A DNA stretch of 64,000 bases from Pezicula radicicola. Lineage: Eukaryota; Ascomycota; Leotiomycetes; Helotiales; Dermateaceae. Positions 21,290-32,873 of this stretch are shown in pieces. The notes beneath the pieces were generated by a model. That model did no database searches and was not told where the DNA came from. It saw nothing but the letters and a program-made list of their open reading frames with translations. The first letter of the stretch is position 1; each line of letters opens with the position of its first letter. A program made the translations under genes and the position numbers. Location: NCBI GenBank assembly GCA_003008705.1, contig PDUO01000027.1, positions 314,425 through 378,424 of the forward strand, in the 5' to 3' direction.

Positions 21290-23109
21290 TTACGCTACTT
21301 GTCCGCCTGCGTCCCAACTAGTAGCCATCATCTTATCCCTAAACCTTTGGCAGTTGGGGCTTTTCACGCCTCTGTGTAAAGGGGCATCAAAATGATATGT
21401 AGGTAATAATCTCATGATGCTCCTTCCTTCATCAAAACCACCGATTTTAGCCACTTCGATTTCGTCATTAGTCCACAACCACCTTGCTTCTCTGGAATAC
21501 ATCCCCAAGACGCCGTAAGCGAAATCCAAAGGAAAAAGAAGGCAGAATGTTCCGAGGTGATGGCGGGATTGATGATGGCAATATTCAATTGAGCGGAGGA
21601 TCTCGCGAGCCAAACTTTCTGCATCTGAGGATATACCCAGTAAGGGACTGGTGTTGGGTTCGTCCAGTTGTGGTGACGTCTGGGAACTGGCAGAGGAGTT
21701 GGTTCGTGACAGAATATCCCACAGTCCCAGAAGCTGTATACGAGTGGCGTTGTGGATACAGAGAGTATAGGCAATCCAGAAGGTGTCGTATACTAACAAA
21801 GTCGGGAATAGGAACCCTTCGTCATCGAGCAAAAGAGTGGAAGACGTAGCTGAGGGAACTTCTTTGCAAGCGTCTCCATTCCGGTGAATCCAGTCGTGCC
21901 ACCAGTCGTTGAGTTCATTGAAAGCATTTGCAACGCGATTTATTAGCTCGAAATGTGCAACCTTCTCATCTCCATTGACGAACTTATCCGTATCTTCTAT
22001 TAAGGCTGAGACATCGCATAATACATCCATAAGATAGTCAACAGGTTGCTTGGACTTCGGGTCATCCTCCCACGGCACCTCTTTCCTAAAATCAGAAACT
22101 TGGAGTTAGTTGACTTGTGCTATTAAATATCGGGAGGAACTCGAATATGATTCAAGAGCAAGAGTAAATTCAACCCTGAAGAGGTAAATTCAGTCGAGAA
22201 CGTGAGACTTGCCAGATGCGTTGGCAGAGGAATGATTTCCGGCGGCTAACAATGGCCCGAGAAAGCTACTTGGGATCAGTAACGCAGCACAAATGGCAAT
22301 GCTTGATGAATACTTACAAGTATCAGCCGATGTTCGAGAAATAAACTTTTCTCTGGGTAATTCTTGTGCCGCCATGGGCCACGAAGCTCTATCAATCTAC
22401 ACAAACCTCCAGCATGCCAGTTCCACTCGAAGCCTGATCTATAAGCAACCAGCTGTGATCATTAGTATGTTTTTATGGCTCTTCGGGAGGGGGACCATAC
22501 CTCATACATACAAAGCGTCGTCATACTTGCTAAAGTATCAAAGGACCACATGGCCACATTATCCATGAGATCAGCTCGGAGTTTTGGAAGAGCAACACTG
22601 TAAATTTTCAAAGCCTCAATTTTGGCACCATCTTGCCTATGCGCTCTTCCAAAGAACATGGCAGCCAATGCTTCCAAGGCTTTCGAGGGCTCAATCTTGA
22701 TCATCTCGCCAACCCACCACCCTTGAGTTCCATTCAATGCTGCAAGCTTCTTCGTATCATCAACTTCATACTGAGTCCTCCCTTCATACATCTTCGCAAC
22801 AAGAAACGATATGAATATGTTTTTCTTGAAAGCTGTAAGAGGAAGCGAAGGGGATAAAGGGTTTGCCCTGGCATTGCTTGAGTGGTATAATTGTTGGGGG
22901 TGTCTGCATAAAGCGCCATGCCTTTCTTGCTGTGATCTGGCAGCAGCATTTGCTCGTTCAATCCGTGGCTTCTCGTCAATAAATATAAGAGACTGGTAGC
23001 CTTTGCATGCAATTCCAGCCTTGTGACAACGTTGACATGTTGGTTTTGCTTCATCACACTTCACCCTTCTTGCTTTGCAGGATATACAGCCAATGCTTCG
23101 GGCACCCAT
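21290..23109 (-). CDS. Zn(II)2Cys6 transcription factor with fungal-specific regulatory domain
   Basis: Fungus-specific DNA-binding regulator of 530 residues. Four exons: 22501-23109, 22318-22452, 22213-22265 and 21290-22085. The zinc cluster is at residues 8-35: C8, C11, C18, C25, C28 and C35, spaced CX2CX6CX6CX2CX6C. After it come a basic linker and a long helical regulatory domain of the Fungal_trans_2 type, with conserved motifs such as MYELV, WHAGGLCRLIELRGPW and the later LVYDTFW. The third intron (22086-22212) uses a GC donor (GCAAGT). Only this choice joins the exons in frame and gives the expected IWKEVPWE motif. Target genes are unknown; the neighbouring hydrolase and transporter genes are candidates by position only. 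Confidence 0.9.
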
Positions 23110-24842
23110 CGCGACAAGCGATTAAGCGGGGCAATACGATGAAATATAGGAAATGATGAGAACCATACAAGAGCAAGAGGAGTAGAGACGAGGGATGGGG
23201 TGGACGAAGGATATGGTATCAAAGGGTTGCTTACCAATCCGCGCTGTGTTTGGATTTATAAGCGCACACCATATGTACTCTATTACAACATCTTGTGCTA
23301 ACTCATGACTGAGGTACAAGTGTCGTATCTCTCGAGTGATGATTATTGAGCCTGGAATTTCACACTTGGGTTCGAGTAGCATTAAAACCTGAAGTTATAC
23401 ATGATGATAGTTCTTATTATCTGAAAGTTGAAAGTTGAAAGTTGAAAATGTACCTTTTAACCCCTATAAATATCCTAATAAGCCAAAATATGTAAATAAC
23501 TTCCCTGTTTGGATAAGCTGTAAGATAATTGTACTTAACTTTAAGTTGGTGTAACTAATTACCTGCTGACGCCCTTGCTTATGAATAATGGCTCTCGTTC
23601 TAATTCAAGTTTGGACCCCGCCCTTTCAGATGTGTTATTTACCCCTTCAAAACTTCGCACAGGCTGTGTTGTTTCTAAGAGCTATCAAGGTTGACTCGTC
23701 CCTTGATAGCTTGGAGTTTTGCTGTTGCTTGCTTGCTTTTTTTTGCATTTTCCTTTTGACGTTCTGGTGTTCTCGTAGTTGACTAATTCATTAGTAGGAT
23801 ACCTCCATATTTAATAGCTAGATCCGTGTTCATTCCGTGTTACAAGGGCATGACTAAAGTTTATCTTTACCTTGCTAATGCGGTGATAGTTAGTTAGTTT
23901 GCACAACCTATCCTAATTGTAGATTCTCAATCAATCAGAAGACAAGTACGTAGCTTAGAATTTGAGGCGCCCCTTCCTTTTTCCATATCCCATCGCCAAC
24001 AAATAAGCGAGAGCCACCAACCAACCCCTAGTCCTCTACTCCAAAAGTCCAAAAACTAAAGCACCCTAACCATAACGCTAACCGTTCAAAACCCCAAAAA
24101 AGGAATTGTAGCCAAATACCAAAACTTCAGAAGCGTTAGGGTAGGCACCTAACTTTTACTTTTGAAGAAACCCCCACCAGAGTAAGGATTTTTTAAACAG
24201 TAATAACACTTCTAAGCATGGAACACTTAACTTGTTAGGATAGGCGCCGGGTTTAACTCAAGTGTGCTTACCACTTGACCATACTGGTGATATTCACTGT
24301 TTGATAAATAGGAAGGTTGTGTTTTGGCTTTTAAAGGGGCAGTTGTATGGTTTTAGCGAAATGGGATATATACATTCTCCTTTCCTGGGCACTCACGTCA
24401 CCTGTCTCCTAAAAGTAAACCTTTTCATTTCTGTTACAACCTACTCAATATACATGCTCACAAAAATCCTTCTAGCCCAAAGTTCTAAACATAAACAATA
24501 GTTCTTATATCAATTATATTCCAATCGTACATCCACTTCTATCTAGACACTTCTTCCTATCTCTAGACCACACCTACAATAATCCAAGAACTCTCTAGTA
24601 AAAGATAGAACAATTCCCTAGATTTTATTTGTTTACATAGAGGGTCATAGCTAATAAAAGAAATAGCTTGTATATTCCTATTACTTATTCTCTATCTTCA
24701 ACTCTACCTATATAACAATATCCCTATTCTCCTCTGCATACAATCACATTTGAAACATAATATCTACAATCAACAACACATAGCCGATCTCAAACTCAAA
24801 TTCAAGCGCTTTCAACCCTATCCACTAAAGTCTCAAAAGAAT
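23110..24842. other. AT-rich intergenic region upstream of the Zn2Cys6 gene
   Basis: No credible gene over about 1.7 kb. The promoter of the Zn2Cys6 gene should lie in the first few hundred bases. Two imperfect copies of a 15-bp word, GTTAGGRTAGGCRCC, lie at 24135-24149 and 24234-24248, about 100 bp apart in the same orientation. Short chance frames (for example 23588-23782) lack any domain. Confidence 0.45.
23423..23447 (+). repeat. Short tandem repeat, 7-bp unit GAAAGTT, about 3.5 copies
   Basis: GAAAGTT is repeated three times head to tail from 23423 and followed by a partial unit. It lies about 310 bp upstream of the Zn2Cys6 start codon. Confidence 0.85.
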
Positions 24843-25295
24843 ATGGATCAAAGACCTCTAGAAACTCAAACTGAAACTAAAACACAGATGCAACATCTTC
24901 TCAATATTCTCAATATCCTCCACGAACAAAAATCAACACTCAGAACTTGGTCTCAATAAGATACGACAATATTCCCACTCCAAACCCAATCAGAACTCAT
25001 ATCTTCATACGAATCTCCACACAACACTAGATTCAAAAATTCAAGAACTTGAAAAAGAGATACAGGCATAGTCTGAGAAGGAGGATGGGAAAAGAGAATC
25101 GCCGAATATTTGGTTGATGCGGAAGGGAATCAAGAAGGACAAGAGGAAGATGAAGAGAAAGAGGAAGAGAAACAGAAAGGACTGGACTTTGAAATACTAA
25201 TGGAGGGTAGCGGATTTATAGAGACGGGACTTCCTGATCCTGTTGTACGCTTACCATCTGATAGTGATGGAGATGGTGGGAGAGAGGAATATTAA
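24843..25295 (+). pseudogene. Decayed reading frame for a coiled-coil, acidic protein
   Basis: An ATG at 24843 opens a 38-codon frame (MDQRPLETQTETKTQ, then LLNILNILHEQKSTL) that stops at 24957-24959. The same frame reopens further on and runs to 25295 as an acidic segment (EGQEEDEEKEEEKQKG, then LPDPVVRLPSDSDGDGG). Between them the same frame has three stops, while another frame carries a heptad-like stretch, DSKIQELEKEIQA. This looks like one gene broken by two or more frame changes, or a poorly read sequence. No family is recognised. A chance arrangement in AT-rich DNA is possible. Confidence 0.35.
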
Positions 25296-25456
25296 GCGAG
25301 CATTATTTGGGTTTGTGATGATGATTTGGGGTTGAGCTTTTCCTGTGTACACGTTTGACATGTTTCGTCCTCATATCATGCTCATATAAATCTAATAATT
25401 TAAAGATAAAGAAATAGACTATATAGCCAAAAATGAATTAAAACCAAGCGACAGAA

Positions 25457-26333
25457 TTAGACAACAGAGACAGATTGATCAGATGTTCCTCTACCTCCCG
25501 ATCTAGCTCGATGAAATCTCCTCTCATGACGATCCCTGAAATCCCTCCGATTAAACGACATTCCTCCGCATAATCCATCATAGTATTTACATCCAGAATA
25601 CTTGCAAAAGTATCTGGGTTGAGTTTCCGAGTGCGTGAGCTTGTGACGTGTGAGATCTTTTGGGAGCTGGAAAACCCAGTTGCAGCCAGGTTCTTTGCAG
25701 GGGTGAAGATGTTTGTAGGTCTGGATATGGTGACTAGTTCAGAAGTCAGCTTGGCCACTGGAGATTTGCTAGTAGAGTGAATGGTGCTTACGAAAGTTTT
25801 TGATGGCTTTTGAAGGTCCGTGGGCAAGAAGGACATGTGAGAGCTGAATCTGATTGACGTCTCGGCTGCTGGCTGAGTGTTGGTGATAGCGACTGACTTG
25901 ATGGTGACGAGGTATCTGATTGATCTGAACTTGCAGGCGTGGAATACGTAAATGATGGTAGTGATATGACAGGTGATATTTCTATAGGGATGCTGAAGCC
26001 AGAATATGGTTGCCGCAATGATGATAATCCTTTGACATCTAATGCATCCCGTAGTCGTAGTAGAGGTTGAGTTGTAAGCAATGCATCCTGATATAATTGT
26101 TTGGTGTTATCAGAAGCGATAACTTGAGGATTTATTGTAGGCTGTTCGGTATGGCAATAGCAATACTGGCAAAATGGCTTTTGAAGAATTAAGGTGGAGG
26201 AGCAGGCTACCCGCCGCTTTGACGGCGGACTATGTTCAGAATAAATTTGAACCTTCTGACTAAGAATTCTCCAGCGTCGTAGAGGAATTAGCTTTGAAGC
26301 GGTTGGAGATCCAGAACTGCGAGATATCTGCAC
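25457..26333 (-). CDS. C2H2-type zinc-finger protein (5' end unresolved)
   Basis: Two exons are clear: 25792 upward to at least 26333, and 25457-25733, joined across a 58-bp intron (25734-25791). The C-terminal 115 residues carry a run of Cys/His fingers: CPSCPRTFKSHQKLSHH...H, CKEPGCNWVFQLPKDLTRHKLTH, and a longer CKYSGC...RHERRFH finger. The N-terminal part is rich in Ser, Pro and Gln, as in fungal C2H2 regulators. There is no in-frame ATG between an upstream stop near 26380 and the fingers, so a 5' exon must lie further upstream or the gene is damaged. The coordinate 26333 marks only the open frame. Probable role: nuclear DNA-binding protein. Confidence 0.65.
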
Positions 26334-26763
26334 TTTCTTATAGACAGATCGATGCGGCTGGAGCTACGGAGGCCGCCAGTAAGAAGTAAGATGACTTCAT
26401 TCCTGCAGTTTTAAGCGATATCAGTGAGGCCACCAATGAGATGGATACACAACTTACAATCGGTTTTCAGCCTCACTTGAAATGGTAGATCATTTCTTGG
26501 AAGTCGGGCGTGTAGAATATGAGAGATAGAGATAAGGGAGGCCTCATAATCTAGATGATAACAATGATAAGCATTTCAATGCCAATGGTATAGGGCAGCT
26601 CGTTTAGTTGTTAATTGGTTCTAAAGCGAGATAATATGCTCCACAATGGAATGAAATCAAAAGTATACATCTATATGTTTCAACCAAACATACTCCTTAG
26701 TAAGGCTGCGGGGATTTGGACAGTACAATCTTCAATTTCTAATCTCTACTTTCCCAACATCCA
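26334..26763. other. Short intergenic region, possible 5' exon of the C2H2 gene
   Basis: The minus strand has a GTAAGT donor near 26455 and a CTGCAG acceptor near 26403, so a 5' exon of the zinc-finger gene may lie here. I could not find a phase-consistent ATG. The rest should be the 3' flank of the hydrolase gene. Confidence 0.35.
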
Positions 26764-28151
26764 TCACTTCTTACCCTCAACACTCTTGTACAAAGCTTTC
26801 TCAAACTCCACAAACACCTCGATACTCCTTGGGTCACCGACAGGAATAACCTGAGAACCATAAATACCATTCACACCAGCCACACGATCAATCCACCAAT
26901 AAAGATTTGGCAAACCACTCCAGTTCAAGCTCCCCTTCCTCCGTCCCCCATCCAAATCCTGGAGAACGACCATACCAGCAAGTCCATGACCAGCTTTAGT
27001 TCCAGGAGGTATACCAGCTGCTTGAATATCCCTCACTTCCTTAATCATCTGAAGCATCTCAAAAGTCTTCTGTGCAGGTTCCGGTAATTGAGGTCGGAAC
27101 ATTTCATCGAGCATTTCTGAGCTTAAGAGTTTGCCATCATTGACAGTTAAGCTTTGAAGGATTTTTTGATAATCGACAATGCTGGCATAACTTCCGGCTC
27201 CGCCTGAGTCGTCTGGCATTCCTTCTGCGATCCAGACTTTGTCGGCTGTCCAAGCTAATGCACCCTTTTCGTCCGCGGGAGTCCCGAACATGGTCACGCC
27301 GCCTTGACGTTCGGTCATGTCGGCTAGACGTGCGAGCATATCTGGGTGTTGGTCCAGGTGGAAAGAAATATCTTTGATGCCGAGGGGAGACCAGATGTAC
27401 TTCTGCATGTACTCTCCCAGGGACATGTTGTTAGCTCGCTCGACCATTTGACCAGCCCAATCGAGACCGGCTGAGTGAATGTTAGCTATTAACAAGAGAA
27501 TGGAGAGAGGAGGGCTCACTCGAGTATTCAAATGATTCTCCGGGCTCGAAGAGAAGGGGTGTCGTGTATCGCTCGAGGAGAGTACGGCCATGAAAGGTAA
27601 CAACCTCGCCTTGGGAGATACGCCAGCGTGTCATTATGGGGTTGAAAACATCGTAGGGGAGACCGGAGGTATGGGTTAGAAAATGGCTGAATACATAGTT
27701 AGTTTATCACACATTCTATTATGGAGAAACCATAAAAGCTATACCGTAAAGTAATGGTCTTTTTAGCCTTCACCAAGATTGGCTTCTCAGTACCCTCTTC
27801 GAATCCTGTCAGAATATCAATATTCTTTAACTCAGGAAGTAACCGTGTCACATCTTCGTCCAGAGTGAATTGACCACGCTCGACACATTGCAATGCAGCA
27901 ATAGCAGCCATAAGCTTGGTGCAAGAAGCCATATAAAATATGGTATCGAGTTTCATAGGCTTCTTATCACCTTCTTTCAACGAATGAAAACCGAAGGCTT
28001 TGGCATAGTAAGAGGTACCTTATCTATGTTAGTGTGGTAAAGTAAGAGTTGGTCGACAGTTTATACCTTTGGCATCACTGCCCACAGCAACAGCTCCAGG
28101 AACCTCTGCAGCTTTGACAGCGTTCTGAATGTGAGTCTCAAAGGAATCCAT
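26764..28151 (-). CDS. Beta-lactamase-like serine hydrolase / transesterase
   Basis: Four exons (28067-28151, 27745-28018, 27520-27686, 26764-27470; introns of 48-58 bp) join in phase to 410 residues, the usual size of fungal class C beta-lactamase-fold esterases. The nucleophile motif SxxK is S60-C-T-K63 in FYMASCTKLMAAIAALQ. ITLRHFLTHTSGLPYD is the conserved block after it. HGLAG near the C-terminus could be the third (H/KxG) motif. Relatives include esterases, D-aminopeptidases and LovD-type acyltransferases of secondary metabolism; the sequence alone does not say which. No signal peptide is present, so it is probably cytosolic. It is divergent from the MFS gene with 865 bp between starts, which suggests co-regulation. 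Confidence 0.88.
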
Positions 28152-29016
28152 GGTTACTGATGTTTGGAGATCTTTGAATATAGAGAGATGGGACGTCTTG
28201 GGGATATATTTATACACAGGCCTACTCAGGCGCACATGTACTAGGTCTTACACTGAGCTAGCCAACATGGCTATTAAACTTACGCCAAATATGTGAGAAA
28301 GCGGCACAGAAGCTCTCCTCTCTTGCTAGAAACGAGGACGTGCATACACTCTCGTACAGCGTACGAATGAACAAGTTGAAAGGGAAGTTTGACAAGTTAG
28401 CTCTGTTACTGCTGTTAAGTCCTCGTACTTTGTGGTGCTCGGTCTAACAACAACACCGATAGTACGTAAATCTGGCTATTGCCGAAAGCTGGTTTTGGTT
28501 AAGTACACTAGTCCTAATCCAGGGGTTTTGCACGAGCTGTATGTGTAAGCACTCCCCCCTTTCTCGCTTATTAACATCATACAGGGACCCCCTTGTTTCG
28601 CTTCTGCTCTAATCAAATTCATGGATTTTGCACGAGCAGAGCTCCCCAAGGCAATGTACGGAGGTATACGCCTCTGAATTACATTCTTTGTCTGATGCTA
28701 TACCAGATCCAGGGTGTATTCTTGAGCATAGTCGTTATCATGTCATCGTTCATGTACAGTAATTGGAACTTCAAATGACCTTTCTTCTCCTTTATCGGAG
28801 AATTGGAGACTGGTAAGAAAAGTTAACAACCTCTTGTTCTCCCTGAGGGTTTGCTGTAACATAAGTCTCCATCTACCATAATCTCATTCCAACTATTGAA
28901 AGGTAGGAGTCAGACCGATACCTCTACCAACATCCTCTATAATTCTCACTGAAAGTAAACAATCTTTCAAATATCCCACCAAAATACGACTTGACATTCA
29001 AGTAAAGTCCGACACA
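28152..29016. promoter_or_regulatory. Divergent promoter region of the hydrolase and MFS genes
   Basis: 865 bp separate the two start codons. No coding signal is present. AAGCTTGT-like and CGG words occur, but I cannot point to a clear Zn2Cys6 operator (a CGG pair with fixed spacing). Confidence 0.45.
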
Positions 29017-31069
29017 ATGTCTTCTCCAAGCCAGAACGAGTCTACCTTTAGCGATGGAAGTCAAACAGAGTCCACCTCAGCACCTACACTAGACCCAAGC
29101 AACGAAAAGACAACACTTGCAAAAATCACAGAGCCCGAAATACGTCCAGTTCACGGAATAAAATGGGTTCTCGCCATCCTCGCGATCCTATGTTCAACAT
29201 TCTTGTTTTCCCCAGACACAACAGTGGTAAGTTTCCCATTCCTATCTATCCACATCAAAAGATCCAATACCAATCCAATTTCAAAAAGATTTAGGTCGCA
29301 GATATCCAACCAAACATAATCCAAACCTTTGGAGAAATAGATAAACTCCTCTGGCTAGCATCAGGTTTCGTACAGTACTACCAGCCGCAGCACTTGTCCT
29401 TCCATGGGCCAAGACTTACTCAATCTTCAACATCAAATGGCTCTACATTTCCCACGTCCTACTCTTCGAAATCGGGAGTGCTATATCTGGAGCGGCTCCG
29501 AATATGAGTGCACTTATTATTGGTAGGGTAGTTGCTGGTATTGGAGGTTCGGGGATGTATCAAGGTGGGATTACTTATTTTACTGCTACTACGATACAAA
29601 AGGAACGATCTATCTATATGTCACTTATTGGACCTGTTTGGGGATTGGGAACTGTTTTGGGTCCTATTGTAAGTACAGTACTGTACATGATCAGGAAGTT
29701 TGTAATGAAGTGCTCGCTTACTGATTTTAGGTTGGAGGTGCTTTCGCTAGTAGTAGCACTACATGGAGATGGGGATTCTATATCAACCTAGTAAGAAGAA
29801 GCCTTATCTCTCTAATTCTCATAACAGTTCTAATAATCATAAACTAGGTCTTCGGAGCTCTCTGCGCACCCGTCATCATTTTTCTCCTACCCTCCATCGA
29901 TCTACAACCCACAACTTCCATGAAAGATAAACCAAAGCAGAACGACTTCCTAGGTATTACAATCCTAGCAGGATGGACAACATCATTCATCATGGCAATA
30001 AGTTTCGGAGGTAGCGTATTTTCATGGAAATCAGGAAGCGAAATCACACTCTGGGTTCTCAGTGGAGTTCTTCTGATCATTTTCATCCTAACACAAAATT
30101 TCCACCCTTTTATCGATGCAAAGAATAAACTATACCCAACTCATCTCCTAGGAAATTGGAAGCTTTTAAACTTCCAGCTTCAAACGTTGGTTTCTTCTGG
30201 AATTGTATATGTGAGTTTCTTTTGCTTCAGTCATGTATATATTTGATTATTGGCTAAGGTAGCTAGCTAATGTTTAAAAGGTACCATTATTTTACATTCC
30301 TCTATTCTTCGAATTTGCCCACGGCAAGTCTTCTTTAACAGCAGCTGTCAAACTGCTCCCTTTCATCTTCATGATTGTCTTCTTCTCACTAGCAAATGTT
30401 TTCCTGATGGCTAGACTCGGTTATTTTATGCCTTGGTACATCTTCGCTGCATCTACATGTCTTGTCGGTACAACTCTTTTATGTAAGTCAACTCACCATA
30501 ACCAGTCGACAAAAACTAGAAATCTTAAAAAAAAAAAGTGGCTAACATATTGATAGCCACGGTCTCAGCTTCAACCTCAACAACAGCAATATACGGCTAC
30601 AGTGTCCTCGTCGGCGCCGGAGGCGGTTCCTTCCTATTCTCCTCCTTTGCCATAGCACCATCCCTCGTCTCCCCAGAGCATACCTACGGCGCTGTTGCTG
30701 CAGTAAGTCTAGCTCAGCCCTTCGGTATCGTCACATTCGTTTCAATAGCCGGAGACATATTTCAAAACCTCGGGATTCGCTACGTCACTCCTCTTATTCC
30801 AGAAAATCTACGTGATAATGTACAACCTTTGATAGCTGGTACTAGTAGTGTGTTATTTGATCAATTGGATGATAGTACCAAGGTGGAGGTTACGGAGGCT
30901 ATTGTTAGGGCTATTGATAGGACTTATCCGCTTGTTATGGCTGCTTCGGCTATTTGTTTGGTTTTGGCTCCGTTCTTGGGTGTAAGTTATTGTTTTATCT
31001 TGTTTTTTTTTTTTGAGATATGTGAAATTCAATTTGCTAACGATACTTTAGACTGGCAAGGTCCATTAA
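29017..31069 (+). pseudogene. MFS drug:H+ antiporter (DHA2-like), reading frame broken by a 5-nt insertion
   Basis: Exons 29017-29226, 29295-29668, 29731-29790, 29848-30210, 30281-30482, 30557-30981 and 31052-31069 join in phase to about 550 residues, except inside exon 2. Twelve or more hydrophobic segments, DTTVVADIQPNIIQTFGEID, WLYISHVLLFEIGSAISGAA and the motif C-like GPVWGLGTVLGPIVGG identify a multidrug or toxin exporter of the plasma membrane. The frame shifts at 29370-29377: codons up to ASGF are in one frame, and LPAAALVLPWAK follows in another. The extra bases form TACAGTA. Without five of them (CAGTA) the frame reads GFVLPAAALVLPW, as expected for the family. All splice sites still look intact, so the damage is recent, or the assembly is wrong here. 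Confidence 0.85.
29371..29377 (+). mobile_element. Probable Tc1/mariner excision footprint (TA-CAG-TA) in the MFS gene
   Basis: TACAGTA consists of a duplicated TA flanking CAG. This is the scar expected when a Tc1/mariner-type element whose ends begin CAG leaves a TA target site. It adds five bases, exactly the amount that must be removed to restore the MFS frame. No copy of such an element is seen in the window. An assembly error is the main alternative. Confidence 0.5.
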
Positions 31070-31743
31070 TACATGTTAGATGTTGGAATCAAGGAGGCTA
31101 CAGCAATAAGAACTTCCCGAGATAGAAGGTGGATTTAGCAACTAATTATAACTTTGTAGCAGATTTCTTTTGTTGTTTTCTAAGGATAAGGATTTCATAT
31201 TAAAGTATAGGATAGGCTTTAAACAAGATACCGCAATATTTAGATAGTCAAATAATACTTATCCATAGGTAGACTTCTTAGCATAATGTAAACCAGTGCG
31301 ACTAATAACAAAACATTTATAGAGGTAAAGTAGTCATCAATGAGAACTTAAATACCTCCGCACTAAATAAACATTAAACTCTACCTCGGTCCTCGGTAGA
31401 TATTTCTATGCTGTATGTTAACTGTACCTGCTTCCTTCGAACAGACCGTTCCAAGCACCCCTGTCGTTATACCGCAGCCTACGTTACAATCCTTCTCAAA
31501 ACCAGAGTACCTAGGTTACAAACTTAATCCCCTGAGGGATCCAAGGGACAGCGCGGAAGAATAGAGGGAGTTTAAGCCTTCATTATACTTTCAGTGAAAT
31601 ATAAGGTTTCAGCTTTTCTAATGTTGGTATCTATCCGCGCGTGTTCTGTTCCCCATCTATACATACATACATAATAATTAATCATCATCATCCTCAATAA
31701 TGCACAGCAGCCAAATATGACAATATCTCGCCAATCACTTCAT
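31070..31743. other. Convergent intergenic region between the MFS and RTA1 genes
   Basis: Holds the 3' flanks of two converging genes. A small microsatellite-like tract of ATAC and ATC repeats lies at about 31660-31695. No gene is seen. Confidence 0.5.
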
Positions 31744-32873
31744 CTAAACAGCCTCAACCTTCGGCCTCTCAACATCACTATTACTCTCAGCACTGACACC
31801 TCTAGTCTCAGCCTCATTCGCTGCTTTCTTCTGCTGCTTTACAAGACGCTTTTTACTTCGAAAACCCCCCAATCCAGTCATACCCTCCTTGAATGTAAAA
31901 GCCGGATTGAAGATATTAAGAGCCAAACAAGCAACAATAACCATAACGCCCTCAAATCCCACAAACAACCACTGTCTACGAATCAAATTGCCAGTCCATC
32001 CCTCACCCAACTCAGCAACACGATACACACTTCGCCAAAAGATACAGATGGTAGCGAGAGCGAGAGCAGCTAGGAATCCTTTGAAGCGCCATCCGGAGCG
32101 GAGATTAGTGTAGATGGGGTTCTGATCGAATGCATCTTGGCCCATTGATTTGTAACGTTTGAAGGTACGGAGTCCAAAGTCGAGACAGAGACACATGAAG
32201 ATGAGAAGGGTGAAGACTTGGAAGGCTAGACCAGCTACCATGATATTATCACCTGTGTCGGGTGACTTATTGGAATGGGAAGCTGCGGATGCTATACCAC
32301 CACCGGCAGCTTGCAGAAGAAGAGAAGCGAGATCGCATGGGATGAACTATTCAATCATAACTAGATTAGTTCAGATCCATGCAGGCATCATGTAGTATAG
32401 AATAGTAGAAGTCCCGAACTTACAATTCTAGTATAAGCCTCTGGACTAATCCGACTATTCTCCGGTCCAAAAGCATATACGATTCTTCTCAAGCAGAGAT
32501 AGATACCACCAGCCATAAATGCAGGCGCAATAGTCAAGCACACAATTTGAATCAGGAATCCATTCTGCGCCCATTGATTCTGCCAGCTTTGAATACGTCC
32601 TACATAGCCGATCACCTCGAGCACGACACCTGCACACATAGCAAAGGTAAAGGCTGTTGCGCGACGCGTTACGGCATAGGTGATTAGGTAGCCGAGGAGC
32701 GAGATGGAGAAGAGGGCTAGGAATGTGGCGTTGGCTCCGAGCGATACGCGGTAGAAGTAGTAGGATGTTGAGATGGGACAGGCTGTAGGTCCCGAGATGG
32801 TGCAATTTTCGAAACGGTTGACTCTGTCGCGCTCGGTGAGTAGATGGACGGCTTCTCCTATGAAGGAAGCCAT
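31744..32873 (-). CDS. RTA1-like seven-TM protein (lipid-translocating exporter family)
   Basis: Two exons, 32424-32873 and 31744-32346, with a 77-bp intron, give 350 residues. Seven hydrophobic segments are spread over residues 45-300. Family signatures include YVGRIQSWQNQW, the block IAPAFMAGGIYLCLRRIVYA, then FIPCDLASLLLQAAGGG and later TICIFWRSVYRVAELGEGW. RTA1 proteins include yeast Rsb1, implicated in sphingoid-base release, and proteins giving resistance to aminocholesterol; most fungal members are uncharacterised. The N-terminal part is short and the C-terminal tail is cytosolic, rich in Lys and Glu. The start is the ATG nearest the first conserved block; upstream frame extension is possible but weak. 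Confidence 0.9.

Noticed and set aside
29227..29400. An extra small intron in the MFS gene to explain the frame change
   Set aside because: Any GT-AG pair that would remove the shift gives an intron under 30 nt or deletes conserved residues; the 5-nt insertion explains it better.
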